A stretch of 28,167 nt of DNA from contig BFEA01000889.1 in the NCBI GenBank assembly GCA_003427395.1, forward strand, positions 18,234 through 46,400. Direction: 5' to 3'. The notes beneath the pieces were generated by a model. That model ran no database searches. It was not told the DNA's origin and saw nothing but the letters and a program-made list of their open reading frames with translations. Within the stretch, counting starts at the first letter, position 1. Each line of letters starts with the position of its first letter. Below, piece by piece: positions 1-10,602 of this stretch. The translations under genes and the position numbers were made by a program. Source of the DNA: Chara braunii (Eukaryota > Streptophyta > Charophyceae > Charales > Characeae).

Positions 1-39
<39 letters not shown>

Positions 40-90
40 TACACTCATGCAAACACCATCACACACACACACACACGCACACGCACACAC
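1..90. repeat. (CA)n microsatellite at left edge
   Basis: Pure CA dinucleotides at 1-36, interrupted by a short unique stretch, then more CA and CGCA repeats to about 90. The tract touches the window edge, so its full length is unknown. Confidence 0.95.
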
Positions 91-479
91 GTGCACATTC
101 TTGCAAGCACTCGCCGTTAAAGGATTTTGAAGTAGTTCGTCAAACAATATCTGTGGTTGGCGTAATCCATCGATGAACTAGAATGGATCGTCCTTCGCGA
201 GGATAAGATACAAACTAGTAGAAGATATTGTACATACAGTTAGAAGAAGGTGTTCAATCTGGTTAGTGATGCAATGTACCTTAAACCTTTTTCAGTTTTA
301 GTCAAATGGAAGATTGATCTCTGTGTAGGGTATTGCTAATTTCTTGGCCTTGGGGGTTCAGAATCTGTAATAGTTACAATGTTCATTGATTCTTGATTGG
401 AGGAGGCCAGAACGAAGCTGGTCGGAGATCTGGGGGCAGTTTTGGGGCTACTTACTCTCGTAAGATCAAGGATCGTGGT
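91..479. other. Unique non-coding stretch, nothing recognised
   Basis: No ORF, RNA gene or transposon domain is recognisable here. The stretch ends directly in a 26-nt poly(A) run, so its last part could be a retroposed sequence, but I could not identify a source RNA. Confidence 0.5.
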
Positions 480-505
480 AAAAAAAAAAAAAAAAAAAAA
501 AAAAA
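480..505 (+). repeat. Poly(A) tract
   Basis: Twenty-six consecutive A. It may be a retroposon tail or a simple A-tract. No target-site duplication is evident on either side. Confidence 0.85.
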
Positions 506-585
506 GTGAAGTTGGCAGGTGATTGTAATTACTTAGAAGAATCTCGTGACTTGAATTTGTCCGTTTGAAACAAGCACCTATACGA

Positions 586-634
586 CGATCAGGGAAGGAA
601 AAGAGAACACGATCGAGGAAGGAAAAGAGAACAC
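586..634. repeat. Short tandem duplication (about 24-bp unit)
   Basis: The motif GGAAGGAAAAGAGAACACGA is present twice in tandem with only minor differences near the junction, a local replication-slippage duplication. No coding or regulatory role can be seen. Confidence 0.8.
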
Positions 635-826
635 GAGGAAAAATGGGTCTGTTTCGGCTTGTGCGTTTGTGATTGATAGACGTTGATTAGGACATGATCC
701 CTCGTAATTAGAGTCATTGTCCGCTTGACAGTGGTTCAGACATGTTGTGTTCAAATGTTCATGCCATTTGAAGCAGGAGAGATAATGAACCATATATAGT
801 CATCCATTGACATTTTTTGTAACGTG

Positions 827-848
827 AAAAAAAAAAAAAAAAAAAAAA
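827..848 (+). repeat. Poly(A) tract
   Basis: Twenty-two consecutive A following GTAACGTG. It is the second long A-run within 400 bp, and both have A on the + strand. A retroposon tail is possible but the source sequence was not recognised. Confidence 0.8.
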
Positions 849-957
849 CTTGCAGCGCCTTGCGCCCATGGAAGTACCGGCTGCCGTTGTATGTACAGCC
901 GAAGATACAGGTAGGAGACAGGCCAAGAGGTAGGGGAAGATACTGACCACACAGAGG

Positions 958-965
958 CACACACA

Positions 966-1018
<53 letters not shown>
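958..1018. repeat. Compound (CA)n(GA)n microsatellite
   Basis: A run of CA units switches to GA units at about 983. Open frames over this region consist of poly-Ser-Leu and Cys-Val translations of the repeat and are not genes. Confidence 0.95.
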
Positions 1019-1020
<2 letters not shown>

Positions 1021-1076
1021 GGGTTGTTCTTGAGCGAACGTGGTCGCCATTGGATGATCGACCAACGACAAGGTTC

Positions 1077-1160
1077 ATAACCTTTTTTTTTCTGATTTTT
1101 TTCTGGCTCAGAAAATGCAGTATCTATGTAGTATCTGTTTTGTTCAGTTTGATATCTGAT
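1077..1160 (+). ncRNA. U2 snRNA-derived sequence, copy 1 (diverged)
   Basis: Its order of motifs matches the 5' part of U2 snRNA: a CATAACCTTT-like start, a GGCT-AAGA-like segment (TGGCTCAGAAAATG), then TGTAGTATCTG, TTCAGTTT and ATATCTGATC, the branch-point-recognition and stem II region. It is more diverged than the copy directly downstream and stops where stem IIb would begin; the second copy then starts. No plant snRNA promoter (upstream sequence element plus TATA box) was seen upstream, so this is a pseudogene or a SINE monomer, not a working gene. Confidence 0.65.
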
Positions 1161-1161
1161 C

Positions 1162-1245
1162 AGAACTTTTCTCGACCTTTTGGCTAAGATCAAGTATAGC
1201 ATCTGTTCTGATCAGTTTTAATATCTAATCTGTGGTCCGTCGGAC

Positions 1246-1248
<3 letters not shown>
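1162..1248 (+). ncRNA. U2 snRNA 5' domain, copy 2, poly(A)-tailed retropseudogene or SINE head
   Basis: This stretch contains the near-invariant U2 5' segment CTTTTGGCTAAGATCAAGTA, followed by the branch-site-pairing region, ATCTGTTCTGATCAG, the stem IIa region and a stem IIb hairpin TGGTCC-GTC-GGACCA. That hairpin is perfectly paired although its bases differ from the plant consensus I remember. The Sm site, stems III and IV and the 3' box are absent; poly(A) begins at about 1248 instead. Truncation followed by A-tailing on the sense strand is the signature of LINE-mediated retroposition. It is unlikely to be a functional U2 gene. Confidence 0.85.

Positions 1249-1278
<30 letters not shown>
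1248..1278 (+). repeat. Poly(A) tail of U2-derived insert
   Basis: About 30 uninterrupted A directly follow the U2 stem IIb hairpin. A target-site duplication was not found by eye (left flank near AAGGTTCATA, right flank TCGCGCAGCAG). Confidence 0.85.
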
Positions 1279-1280
<2 letters not shown>

Positions 1281-1394
1281 GCGCAGCAGTTCTGCCCGTT
1301 GTGGAAACTGCTCTCCACCATTACTCGATATTAAAACTTTTGTTCGTTCTGTTGTGAACTGCTCTCCAAGCCTGCTCGGCTACGAACATGTCGG

Positions 1395-1395
1395 A

Positions 1396-1453
<58 letters not shown>
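1395..1453. repeat. (CT)n microsatellite
   Basis: Nearly pure CT repeat of about 58 bp. It lies just upstream of the region preceding the hAT gene; no gene structure is linked to it. Confidence 0.95.
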
Positions 1454-1454
<1 letters not shown>

Positions 1455-1663
1455 ACTTGATTCTTTTCTAGCTGCCAACTAGCATTCGTGCAACAAGTTC
1501 AGGCAGAGAGGAGTATTGTCGCCAGCATGTCGTGGTGGAGGAGGGTGAAGGAATTTTTCCTTCGATTCTTCATGATAATAGTCTTGCTGTGTGATAGGTA
1601 TGTGATCATTGTGATAGGTTCATGGATATAGGTAGGTATAGATCTACAGGCAGAAACTTGTTT

Positions 1664-1689
1664 TGTGTGTTTGTGTGTGTGTGTGTGTG

Positions 1690-1733
<44 letters not shown>
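1664..1733. repeat. Compound (TG)n(AG)n microsatellite
   Basis: TG units run into AG units at about 1692. This mirrors the CA-GA compound repeat at 958-1018 in general type. Confidence 0.95.
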
Positions 1734-1735
<2 letters not shown>

Positions 1736-1905
1736 CGTGCAGTTGGCCTTTCTTTTTTTATGTGAGCTTGGAGCTGATCTTAGGTCTTTTTCCTTTTCTT
1801 TTAATAATATTAGCTCAGTCTTTTTATGATCTTGAAGGCAACGGCAGGGCAGAAATTGTTGAATTTTTTCTGTCTTTTTTGTGAGGGAGCCGTGGTGAAG
1901 ACCTT

Positions 1906-4122
1906 TTGTCGATCGTGAACAAGTACCATTTGTTCCGAGAACATCGTAGACAACTGTTGCATGAACTATGTGGGCCTCCTCCTCCTCTTGTTTCCAGTTT
2001 CCCTCTTCCTTTCCTCCTGCCTGGTCACCTTCATCGCCCGATGGAGAAAATGTGCGAGGGTGGAGGTGGATCTCCAAGTCCGAAGACAGATATGGCAAAA
2101 CTGAAAGTCTCAATGCAGCTTGCACTGAAAAAAGTTGGTCCTTACCCACAATACATCCTCAAAGAAGAGAAACAGAGTACAACGCCATGTTGGGCGCGAT
2201 TTGCTCATGTTTGTTTTCTAGATGGAACTCCTGTGAGGGAATATGAAACCGGTTACACCGCATGCAAACAATGTTTCACCGTCTATGCGTTTGCAGTTTC
2301 TAATGGAACGAGCACGTTGAATCAGCACAAGTGTAGAGCTGAGGTAGGTGGATCAGGGACAATGCAAGTTTTTGCAATGACAGCAAAACCAACAACTGCA
2401 CAAAAAAAACAAGTCGTGAAGGTGGCGGCTCTGATATGTTGCCAGAATTTGCGTTCATTCTCCATCGTCGATGATCCAGGTTTTCTCAAAATGGGTCAAT
2501 TTTTTATTGATACTTGTGTCGCAACGCAAAAGGGTATGAAAGTCAGAAGATTAGCTCATTTTGCAAACACGGTCAAGCGCAAGGTTATTTCAATTGCGAA
2601 TGCTCTTCGACAAATAGTGAAAGAAAAAGTCGCTCAACACTTTACTGATAACGTGCACGCTAGCTTCATGGTGGATTTGTTGACAGATGCAGTTAAGAAA
2701 AACTCATTCATGTAAGTCACCATCCATTATATAGACAGAGAGTTTAGGCTACACGCTAGGACTCTTCAGGTGAAGGTTTTTCCTGAAGAGTCATACACTG
2801 CACAAGCTATTTTGAAGGTGTTCCAAGAGTGTCTTGAGGAACATGGTTGTTTTGATGCTAGTCTGTGCATGGTATGTTCAGACAGTGGGTCAAATGTCGC
2901 AGGTGCTGAGGGTATTAGGAGTGTATACAAGTGACATGCTTGTGTTGATCACAAGATAGCCACTGCATTGACAACCGTTTTGAACAAAACCATCGCTGTT
3001 TAAAACAGTGTCAGATCTGCTCTGTTCTACAGATTCGAAGATCGGGCATCTGAAATTTTTGCCCTGATTGAGAACCGCAAGGAATTGGTTCGTTATTTCA
3101 AGCAGGCAAACTTGCAAAATAGTCTGAAGACGTCGCTGAAACAGAAAAACGCGACAAGATGAAACTCACTGTTGAGGTTGTTGGACAGTGTGGACAGTAA
3201 TTATGTTGATGTGAACAATATTTTGATGCAGCGTAATCGCCTTAGCATGATGGTCAATATGGACCGCGATTTGTTAATTGAGTTTTCTCGATTCTTACGT
3301 CGCTTTCAGGAAGGCACTCTGAAGCTTGAGAAGTACCTTGACCCAACCATGCACCTTGTCATTTTTGAACGACATTCTTTGTTTCACCACTGTCACATTC
3401 GAACCGAATCAGTGAAAACAGTCGATGAGAGTGAAAAGGAGGTTGTAATCCCACCGGATTCCAACAACCTGAAGGTGATTAAGAATTTGGTTAAGGAAGT
3501 TATGATGGAGAAATGACCGATAGAGGACCTGCATGTTGTTGCTGCTCTTCTTGATCCTCGACAAAAGGATCGTCTCGAGAATTTTGATGTTGTTTGTTTT
3601 GATGTCAAGTAGGGGAAAAACTAATTGAAGAAAATAATGTTGAGCCTCGCAAGTAGTGACACTCAGAGTAAGCGTGAAACTCATCAAGTATCCAAACGAT
3701 GCAGGATGGATTTCGGTGCCCCTTCTCTGGATACCTCAGACGATGATGAAGATGATACAAGTGAACCTGCAGATGTGGCGGCACCTTTGACTGCAACAGA
3801 ACGAGTACAACAAGAGATTGATGCTTACTTTGATCTCAAACTGACAAAGGAAGAGAGACGTAACTTTGACCTACTGCAATGGTGGAATGCGAGGAGGATG
3901 GCGGAATCGACTGCATCTACTTCTCATCAGTTGGTGTTGAAGTCATCTTTGTTAATCATGGCTCGGGCAGCCCGTGCATTTTTCTGTGTGCCAGCATCCA
4001 GTTCCAAAAGTGAATGTAATTTCTCTAATGCTATAAATAGAATCACAAAGAAGCGCTTCATGTTTAATCCTTCTGTAGTGAATGATGTGTTATTTGTGCG
4101 GTCCAATATGGACCTGGTTTAA
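1906..4122 (+). pseudogene. hAT-superfamily transposase, decayed by seven in-frame stops
   Basis: One reading frame spans 739 codons without a frameshift but is broken by stops at 2713 (TAA), 2932 (TGA), 3001 (TAA), 3160 (TGA), 3514 (TGA), 3610 (TAG) and 3622 (TAA). The likely start is the ATG at 2041 or 2092 rather than 1906. Near residues 96-143 there is a BED-type zinc-finger signature: W-A-R-F, then C-K-Q-C, then L-N-Q-H-K-C. Candidate catalytic Asp residues lie in LLTDAV (about 261) and CSDSGSN (about 326). The C-terminus has the hATC dimerisation block: WW, then VPASSSKSECNFS, then ITKKR and FVRSN. The stop at 3160 falls at the usually invariant Trp of the R-W-N-S motif. The family excises and reinserts DNA; this copy cannot make full transposase. 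Confidence 0.9.
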
Positions 4123-4247
4123 GGAAGTAGATAGTTGATACCAGAAAGGAATGAGATTATGAAACAAGTTATGAATAGATAGGTAGAAATTACGAGAAAA
4201 TGACGTCAATCAGAAAAAACTGGAGTTCTCAAAGAATTAAGAGCAAA

Positions 4248-4386
4248 TCAATCCTTCTCCTTTGGGGGAAGCAATCAATGCCTCTCTCTTGAAGTTATGC
4301 AGTTTTTTTTAGTGGGGCATGTGAGAGGAGGTCAATCCTCCTCCTTTTGGGGGAAGCAATCAACGCTTCTCTCTCGAGGTTATGCA
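4248..4386. repeat. Diverged tandem duplication, 84-bp period
   Basis: Copy 1 (4248-4302) and copy 2 (4332-4386) both read TCAATCC, a CTCC run, GGGGGAAGCAATCAA, a CTTCTCTC-like run and GTTATGCA. They lie just after the hAT stop codon, so they probably belong to the non-coding 3' part of the hAT element. Function is unknown. Confidence 0.85.
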
Positions 4387-4659
4387 AATTTTTGAGTTAC
4401 AAAATTGGAATGTTGTAAGTTGTAATGCAAGCCTTGGGCACTTGGGCTTTTTGAAGGGGGAAAAAGAGTTCGCTGACCCACCTTTGGAACCCATTCAAAT
4501 GTTTGATATGCTTGTCATTTTCTCAATGTTTCTTCAAACTTTTGACTGTCTTATCGAATCATTCCAATCAAAGTTGTCACGAGTGCGGTGGTTCAAAAAT
4601 AGAAACTGAATTTCTAACATGCATAAACCTTAGTTTGAAATCGGGAAAGAAAATAAGTG

Positions 4660-4945
4660 CATGGTGGGTCGTAAACTTTGGGCATGGGTATGACCAGGCA
4701 TGGGTGGATGAAAATTAGTCGTGGGGGCGGGCGGATATGGGTGGAGAAAATTTAGGCCTGGGTGTGGTTGGGTAGGGGTAAGGATTCTACTGCAGATGCT
4801 GGGTGAACTGGGCACGGGTATTAAAAAAATTAATTAGCTCGGTTAGGGTGGGTATGGCTAAAAAAAAATAAAAATACGTGGGTGGCACTGGGTGCGGGTG
4901 CACATGATATATATCAAGGCTTGGATTGGGTCGGATATGAGTGGG
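4660..4945 (+). repeat. GGGT-rich stretch, possible hAT 3' subterminal repeats
   Basis: More than a dozen GGGT, GGGTG or GGGCGGG runs occur on the + strand within about 285 bp, unlike the AT-rich DNA just before. Many plant hAT elements carry clustered short subterminal motifs that bind transposase, and the position between the hAT gene and the truncated Ty3/gypsy element fits that. No matching cluster or terminal inverted repeat was found at the 5' side, so assignment to the hAT is inference. Single-strand G runs also make G-quadruplex folding possible. Confidence 0.5.
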
Positions 4946-4949
4946 AGGG

Positions 4950-7300
4950 AAAATTCGTTTGGCGACCTCTGCCCCCAACTATCCCGCCATGCAATGCGGC
5001 CACGACATCAATATGACGATTCCTCCCACATACGACTCGCCGTGGCGGCCCCCTCTTGTCCCTGATGAACAAATGGCCACCTCTTACCACGTAATGATCC
5101 CTCATCCGGAGAGTCTTCTTACTAACTCCTCTCTCTCTTTTCTCTCCTGAGAGGAGCAACCTCGTTTCTAGATAGAATCCGTCGTACTCTTCCTTTCGGA
5201 ATTCCTCTGAGATCTCACCTTGCTCAAATTCTCCCTTTTTCTCTTCATCAAACTCATAGTCATCCCCAATTACTATTTCGCCCGCTTTCACCACACCTCC
5301 TTCATCATTCGCTTGAACCTGTAATAGGGAATTTGTCAGGTAGTACATTCTTCCCATCATGGCTACTTGCTCATCTGCTTGTTGGACTCGTGCTTCGATA
5401 GTTCGTGGTTCGTCCATTATCCTATAGTTCTCTGCCAAGGCTAACTCCATCATCCATTCTGCATTCCTCTCCCCCCAAGAGTCCTCTTTTACTATCGGTG
5501 TAAGTATCAAGGAAGGTTCTCTCATAAACTCGGGAGGCGGATGCCACATCAAATTTCCTCTCCTCATTGTCTTACTCTCAACGAACATAAACCAACAGTT
5601 CACGTGTGTGCGCATGTCTTCCCCTTCCTCCAAAAACCCATCTACCGAAGAAGTTTCTTCTTCAGATTCTTTTTGGTTCCCCCACTCAATTCTGCTCATA
5701 CCATCTGCCCTGTTTTTGTTCCCAGCCTCTCAGGGATACGTTACAACTGAAAGTCGAATATCCAGATATATGTAAGCCATCTGCCTATGGTTGGGTATGA
5801 AGGCGAAAAATTCTTGAGTGAATACGCAAGCGCCGTCGGGTCAATCCTGATGATAAATCTCCTCCTAAGACGTAGTGCCTGAAGATCCTTAACCAATGCA
5901 GGACCGCCAAGGCTTCCTTTTTGAACTGTGAATAATTTCGCTCTATGGAATTAAGCGTCCGACTTTCAAATCCTAGTGGCCTCTTCTCTCGTCATTGTCT
6001 GCTTGGATCAAAACGCCTCCCAAGGCGGTTGGCCCAGCATCAGTCTCAACTATGAAATGGCATTCCATAGTTGCATCAAAATCAGGTACTCCCAATACCA
6101 AACCTCCTTCCCTGAATTCCTTCTTCAATTCCTCGACTACCTCTTCTTGATGGTTACCCCACTCCCATTCCTGATCCTTTCGTACCAGCTTCCTTAGATG
6201 CTCTGTCTTGCTGGCAAACCTTTCTATGAACCTTCTCCAAAATCCACAGGTATCAAGGAAGCTTCGAACTTCTTCAACATTCCTAAAGGGGGTGGGTCAT
6301 TCCAGGATTTTGTTAGTTTTCTTATCATTAGGCGGTCCACCGTACTCGTTGCATACATATCCCAGAATGGTTACTTCCTTCACGCAATGCCTTAATTTCA
6401 TGCCACTGGCAGTGAGGTTGTGTTCCTCCAAGAGAGACAAAACTTCTCTCAGCCCTTGGACGTGCTCCCATACGAATCTTCTTATCCCATGAGCCACCTC
6501 TGACTCTTTTTTTTTTATAGGGCCCTTGACGGCAAGGTCGTCAATGTACGACTTGATAATTTGAGGGTTGATTGACTGCATTACCCTGATCATACTTCTT
6601 TGCACCATGGCCACAGCGTTGGTCCACCCTTGGGGTGCAACATTCATATCGACTAACCCCCTAGGTGTGTGCATCGCCGTTATAGGACGATCCGCAAAAT
6701 CGACCGGGAATTGATCATACCCGGGGTAAAGATCAATAAGGGACACAATTGATCTAACCGCGCAAGACTCTGACAATTGATCGGTATGAGGCAGTCCCCC
6801 AGCGTCTCTCACGGTTACCGCGTTTAGCCGTTGGTGGTCTTGTACCCATCTGAGTACTCCGTTTGGTTTTACAAAGCAAAACCATGGTGAAGCATATGGT
6901 CCACAAGAATACCCAACAACATTCGTGCGGATCTTCCCATTTAGGTATTCTACCACCTTTCGGCGATCTTCAGAATTGGGATAATTAGCTCGTCGAACAT
7001 TCCGTGGTTCATGAGGCACAATATGGATGCGGATCATTTCGATCTTGTCAACGTCCAGCCTTCCGCGATGATCATCATTAAAAGCGTATGCCCCATTCTT
7101 TTCGCGTATTAGCTCTTTCATCAAGTCCTCCTCTTGCTTCGTCAGAAACCCATGTTCTCTTATTATCAATTCCCTCGCAGTCTCTTCGTTGATGCGACAA
7201 GGCCCGTTTTTAGTACATTCTCTCATTTATCGTATCAACTCTCTCTCCTGCTCGTAGTATACTCCTTCCTCTTGACTTACCAGGACCGGTACTGGGTGAC
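4950..7300 (-). pseudogene. Ty3/gypsy RT, RNase H and N-terminal integrase segment (pol)
   Basis: RT lies at 7226-6297. With residues counted from the Met at 7226, the motifs are RWVQDHQRLN (about 126), SLIDLYPGYDQ (motif A, Asp 165), TPRGLVDMNVAPQGWTNAVA (motif B) and SYIDDLAVKG (motif C, YIDD 227-230). The TGA at 6297-6299 falls where relatives have Trp in an LEWP motif, and the frame continues into RNase H (ETDAG near 6035-6047, then FESRTLN and ERNYSQFKKE). RNase H contains at least three frame changes, near 5973, 5850 and 5720. After 5699 the frame reopens with a long acidic linker and then the integrase H2C2-type start (VVCGRNRHIDVVAALH), which is cut before the Cys pair. A TAA at 7227-7229 precedes the Met at 7226, so 7226 is probably not the native start. 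Confidence 0.9.
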
Positions 7301-7309
7301 TTTTCTTGT

Positions 7310-8513
7310 CTACCGTCTTGTACCGCCTTTTGGAGCCCTGCTTAAGCCCACCCCTAAAAAATGTTGACCCGCGGCTTGCACATTTGGCATATGTGGCCCT
7401 ACCATTTGAGGAGAAGGAGGAGGAGGTCGGTAAACAAGATCGACTCTTCCTCCTTCCGGATCGTCTTGGATTCTTTTTGCAAGCGCTCTGACCGCATCAA
7501 GGTCCGCCATCCTATAAATTGATACCAGTTCGACCGCGTCACTAATATTGGTCAGGCTCAACACAAGCCCTTCTTCATCATTTGACCCTTCTTCTTCTTC
7601 CCATTCAAGTTCTCTTCGCCTATTCTCCGATTCTTCAAATGTGTAAGTTCTGGCGTTGAGTCTGGTTTTCGAGTTGTGTGGCCCAGTATTCCTGCAGGTA
7701 ATAACTTCAAAATTTTCGCAGGCGGGATCACATAAGATAACAAACATGGTATCATCATGTTTGTTCATAATGATTGACTCGGATCTGCACAGGAAAGATA
7801 TGCTCAGTAGAATCGGAAGGTCTAAATTGGGCATAACGTAAAACACGTGCGCACCTTGACTCTTCCTATTTCTATCATAAAACGTGACCCCCGTGTATCC
7901 GGTCTTGCCGCTAGCTCCATTGAGAAACCTGCAATCATTTTCATCAACCTCCAACCCTAATCTTTCTGCGGTTTTCCCGTTTACGATGTTCATCTTTTCC
8001 CCGGTATCAACCATCCCTGGATACATCTTCCCCTTTATCATAACGTCAATGGACCCCGTTCCTACAAACTCCCAGTCCATCTTACTCCCCGCTATACTTC
8101 AGTTCGCTTCTTTGGGAATCAGATCTCCTATTCGGACAGTGGCCACCCTCCGGTGCGACAATCTAGCCTTTACCATTTCCCTTAGTTTTGGAGTTGAAGC
8201 GAGGATCTCTCTTAGATTTAATAATTCGTTATGGTCTTCTAACAACTTATTTACCAATCCCTCTAGGTCGAATCCTTCCTCAATTGAGGTCTGGTACTTT
8301 TTCTTGCTCACCATCTCATCATTCTTTGACTTCTGTTCCTTTATTCCCTCCTTCCTTCTCTTGGCCCTAATCTTTGCCTGTTTGTCTTCTTCCTCCCTAA
8401 TTTTGTCGTCCTCATCCTCGTCCCCCTCTACCGTGATCGGTGGTTCTTCCCCAACTGGCTGGGAAGCCCGAGCTTGCTCCTTCGGAGGATTACCTCCTGC
8501 GGTCTCCTTGTAG
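7310..8513 (-). pseudogene. Ty3/gypsy aspartic protease segment
   Basis: The protease ORF at 8080-7310 carries the retropepsin active-site motif MVDTGEKMNIV (Asp 25 counted from the Met at 8080) and a downstream hydrophobic block LDLPILLSISFL. The same frame continues upstream, past a TGA at 8099-8101, through a charged, mostly helical linker starting near 8513. The acidic insert EWEEEEGSNDEEG and a Pro-rich tail (RPPPPSP) follow the protease core and lead to RT. Gag is in a different frame from this segment, and the switch lies around 8500-8550. That could be a native frameshift or a mutation; I cannot tell which. The protease would cleave the polyprotein inside the virus-like particle. Confidence 0.85.
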
Positions 8514-10533
8514 CAAACGGAATCGAACCCCTCACATTCTTCTGACCCTGGTTATTCTTCGCGGCCATATTGACCCTTAACATTTGCAGGTTGGGCTCAT
8601 TTGGTCCATCTCCTGTTCCTTCGCGTCCCATGGTAAACACCCTTGGATATCCAATCCCTTCTCTCACAGCTTCCTCACATATCTCTCGAAGCCTTAGATG
8701 TAGTCTTTGCATTTTGTCCACCAGGTCCTCCATTCTATCAAATGTTTCCCTGGCATTGATGCTAACATCTTCCTCCTCCGCTTCTTCTTCAACGAGGGAA
8801 AAGTCTTCCTTGTTTTCTTCGATCCCCATTTTGCTCATCTTCTCTTCTAATTCCGTTATATCTTCCACATGTACAACAGGGTCCTCCCATTCTTCCCAGA
8901 TTCGGAACATTGTCGGAGTGTTAGGGCCAAGTTCAGTCACTCGGAGGGCTTCTTCTCTCATGCCACCCGGAATATTCGGGTCAATCATCTTTCCCCTTTT
9001 GTCGAATACGTCGCCGTCTATATTCGAGGTTATGAGTCCGTCACGTTCGTCAAGTTTCCTGACGTGATATCGTTTCATCCTGTGCCCTCGGATCCCATAG
9101 TGGGTACAAATGCACTCATTGTAATCTATCCATCCTCTGCCGTATCCCTGTCCGTTCCATTGTCCGCTACCTCTACCATACCCTCTGCCAAAACTTTGGT
9201 CGTACCCCCGACCATACCCTTGCTGGTACTCTTGCCCCACTTGATTAGCACCCACTTGGGGCTGCCCCCAACTTCCACCTTGACTTCCATTTCCTCTATT
9301 CCGTGCTCCTCGTTCCCCTGGTCCTAAATTCCTTCCAGCGTTTCTTCCTCTTCCACGTCCTTGTCCTTGCCCTTGGGACCTATTCTGGTTTTGCCCGCCT
9401 TGGCGACTTGACTCCGGTTCGTTCTTACTGGTTTGTTGATTCTGTTATATGCCTTATTCTCCTCCCAAATTCTGGTTTTGGGGCATCATCGGAAATGGAC
9501 CTTGCGTCGGCCATGGTCCCGTTGGGAAATACCCTGGCCATGCACCCATTGGCGGTCTCATGGGCCATTGCCCAAATCGTGCCGTGCTCGATGATGGTTC
9601 TTGTCTGTACTGGACTATTGTGTGTTGAGTAACCTGACTCTTACCTGAGCCTTGGCCTCCAATGGCTATATTCCTAGCTTTCCTTTGACACTTCGTCAAC
9701 TTGATAGCCTCCTCCGGATCCTCTTCTTCAACCTCGCATTGATCCTTTTCTTCAACCTCGCCTTCTTCATCTTCTTCTTCCTTCTTCCTCTTTCCTGACG
9801 GCTGCGTCACTGTTAACACCTTTGTTGATGACACCCTCTCCCTAAGTTTTTTTATCTCGTTTGCCATGTTGCTCAATACCCCTTCTAGCACATTATCTGT
9901 TCCTTGGACCGTTCCAACTGCCTTTTCCTTCCTTCGTTCGACTTTGACCTGGTGATGAAACACCTGATCTAAATCCCCGACAACAATATTCCTCTTAATG
10001 GTTTCCCAAGTCGTTTTCCTACCCGTTGCTCCTCCTCGAGTCAGTTTCATGGCCTCATACCCAGAGAATTTTCCCAGGAATATGACGCATTGCATTTCTT
10101 CGGACAACCCTGGGACCTTTTCGGCTGTCTTTTCAAAGGCGTTGGCAAATGCCCTGATCGTCGTGAGGTCGTCCCTATTCATGTTATAGAGATGTTCGAT
10201 TGTGAGCAGGTCGTCCCCTAACTTAAACTTCCTCTGCATGCCTTTCTTAAACTCCGCCCAATCATTGTTGGCCTTCCTTACAACTTCTTCCACGTCCGGC
10301 TTGCATTCCCACCATACATACTCGTATAGCTGAGCAAACTTCTCAGCTGAAGTCAATTGGTTGAAGATTTATTCGAGTAACTCCAACCAGTGAGATACTC
10401 TTTCTCCTTTGAATGGGAAGATATCTATCCTTAGCAAGTTGGACTTTTTTATTGTTCTCTTTTCTAGCAACTTAACGTTTTCCGCCGCGGTAATCGGTGG
10501 CGGGTCCCCTCCATTGACCTCATTGTCACTCAT
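8428..10533 (-). pseudogene. Ty3/gypsy gag with damaged zinc knuckle
   Basis: The likely start is the ATG at 10533 (MSDNEVNGGDPPP), 70 bp after the upstream accessory ORF. One frame runs to 8428, broken by TAA codons at 10369, 9454 and 9445, each one C-to-T step from CAA in Gln-rich surroundings. The N-terminal half resembles a retrotransposon capsid (WW, then FKKGMQRKFKLGDD, then FANAFEKTAEKVPG). A charged stretch, a Gly/Arg/Gln-rich segment with GYGRG repeats and a CX2CX4HX4C-spaced knuckle follow (9108-9067). In that knuckle the second and fourth Cys are Tyr (TAT codons), each explained by one G-to-A change, so it could no longer bind zinc. Gag would package element RNA in cytoplasmic particles. 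Confidence 0.85.
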
Positions 10534-10602
10534 CTTTCTCCCCTTTCTTTCCTTGTCTTGTTAGACCGTAGATTCTGTCAAGACATACAAAACAACCATT
10601 GG

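Noticed and set aside
353-480. tRNA-derived SINE ending in the poly(A) at 480
   Set aside because: GGTTCAGAATC resembles a pol III B box, but no convincing A box or tRNA fold was found.
751-1202. Long minus-strand frames over the CA/GA repeat
   Set aside because: They are poly-Leu/Ser/Cys/Val translations of microsatellites and continue into the U2-derived insert on the opposite strand.
1162-1248. Functional U2 snRNA gene
   Set aside because: The Sm site, 3' stems, promoter and 3' box are absent, and poly(A) follows directly.
1499-2149. 216-codon minus-strand frame
   Set aside because: It translates the TG/AG microsatellite and the antisense of the hAT 5' region; no domain.
1906-4122. Stop-codon reassignment (TGA as Trp) to explain the readable hAT frame
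   Set aside because: TAA and TAG also interrupt the same frame, and the same C-to-T / G-to-A pattern appears in other dead elements, so mutation is the simpler explanation.
7884-9327. Ser/Pro-rich + strand frames (7884-8513, 8570-9067, 8869-9327)
   Set aside because: They are antisense shadows of gag and protease.
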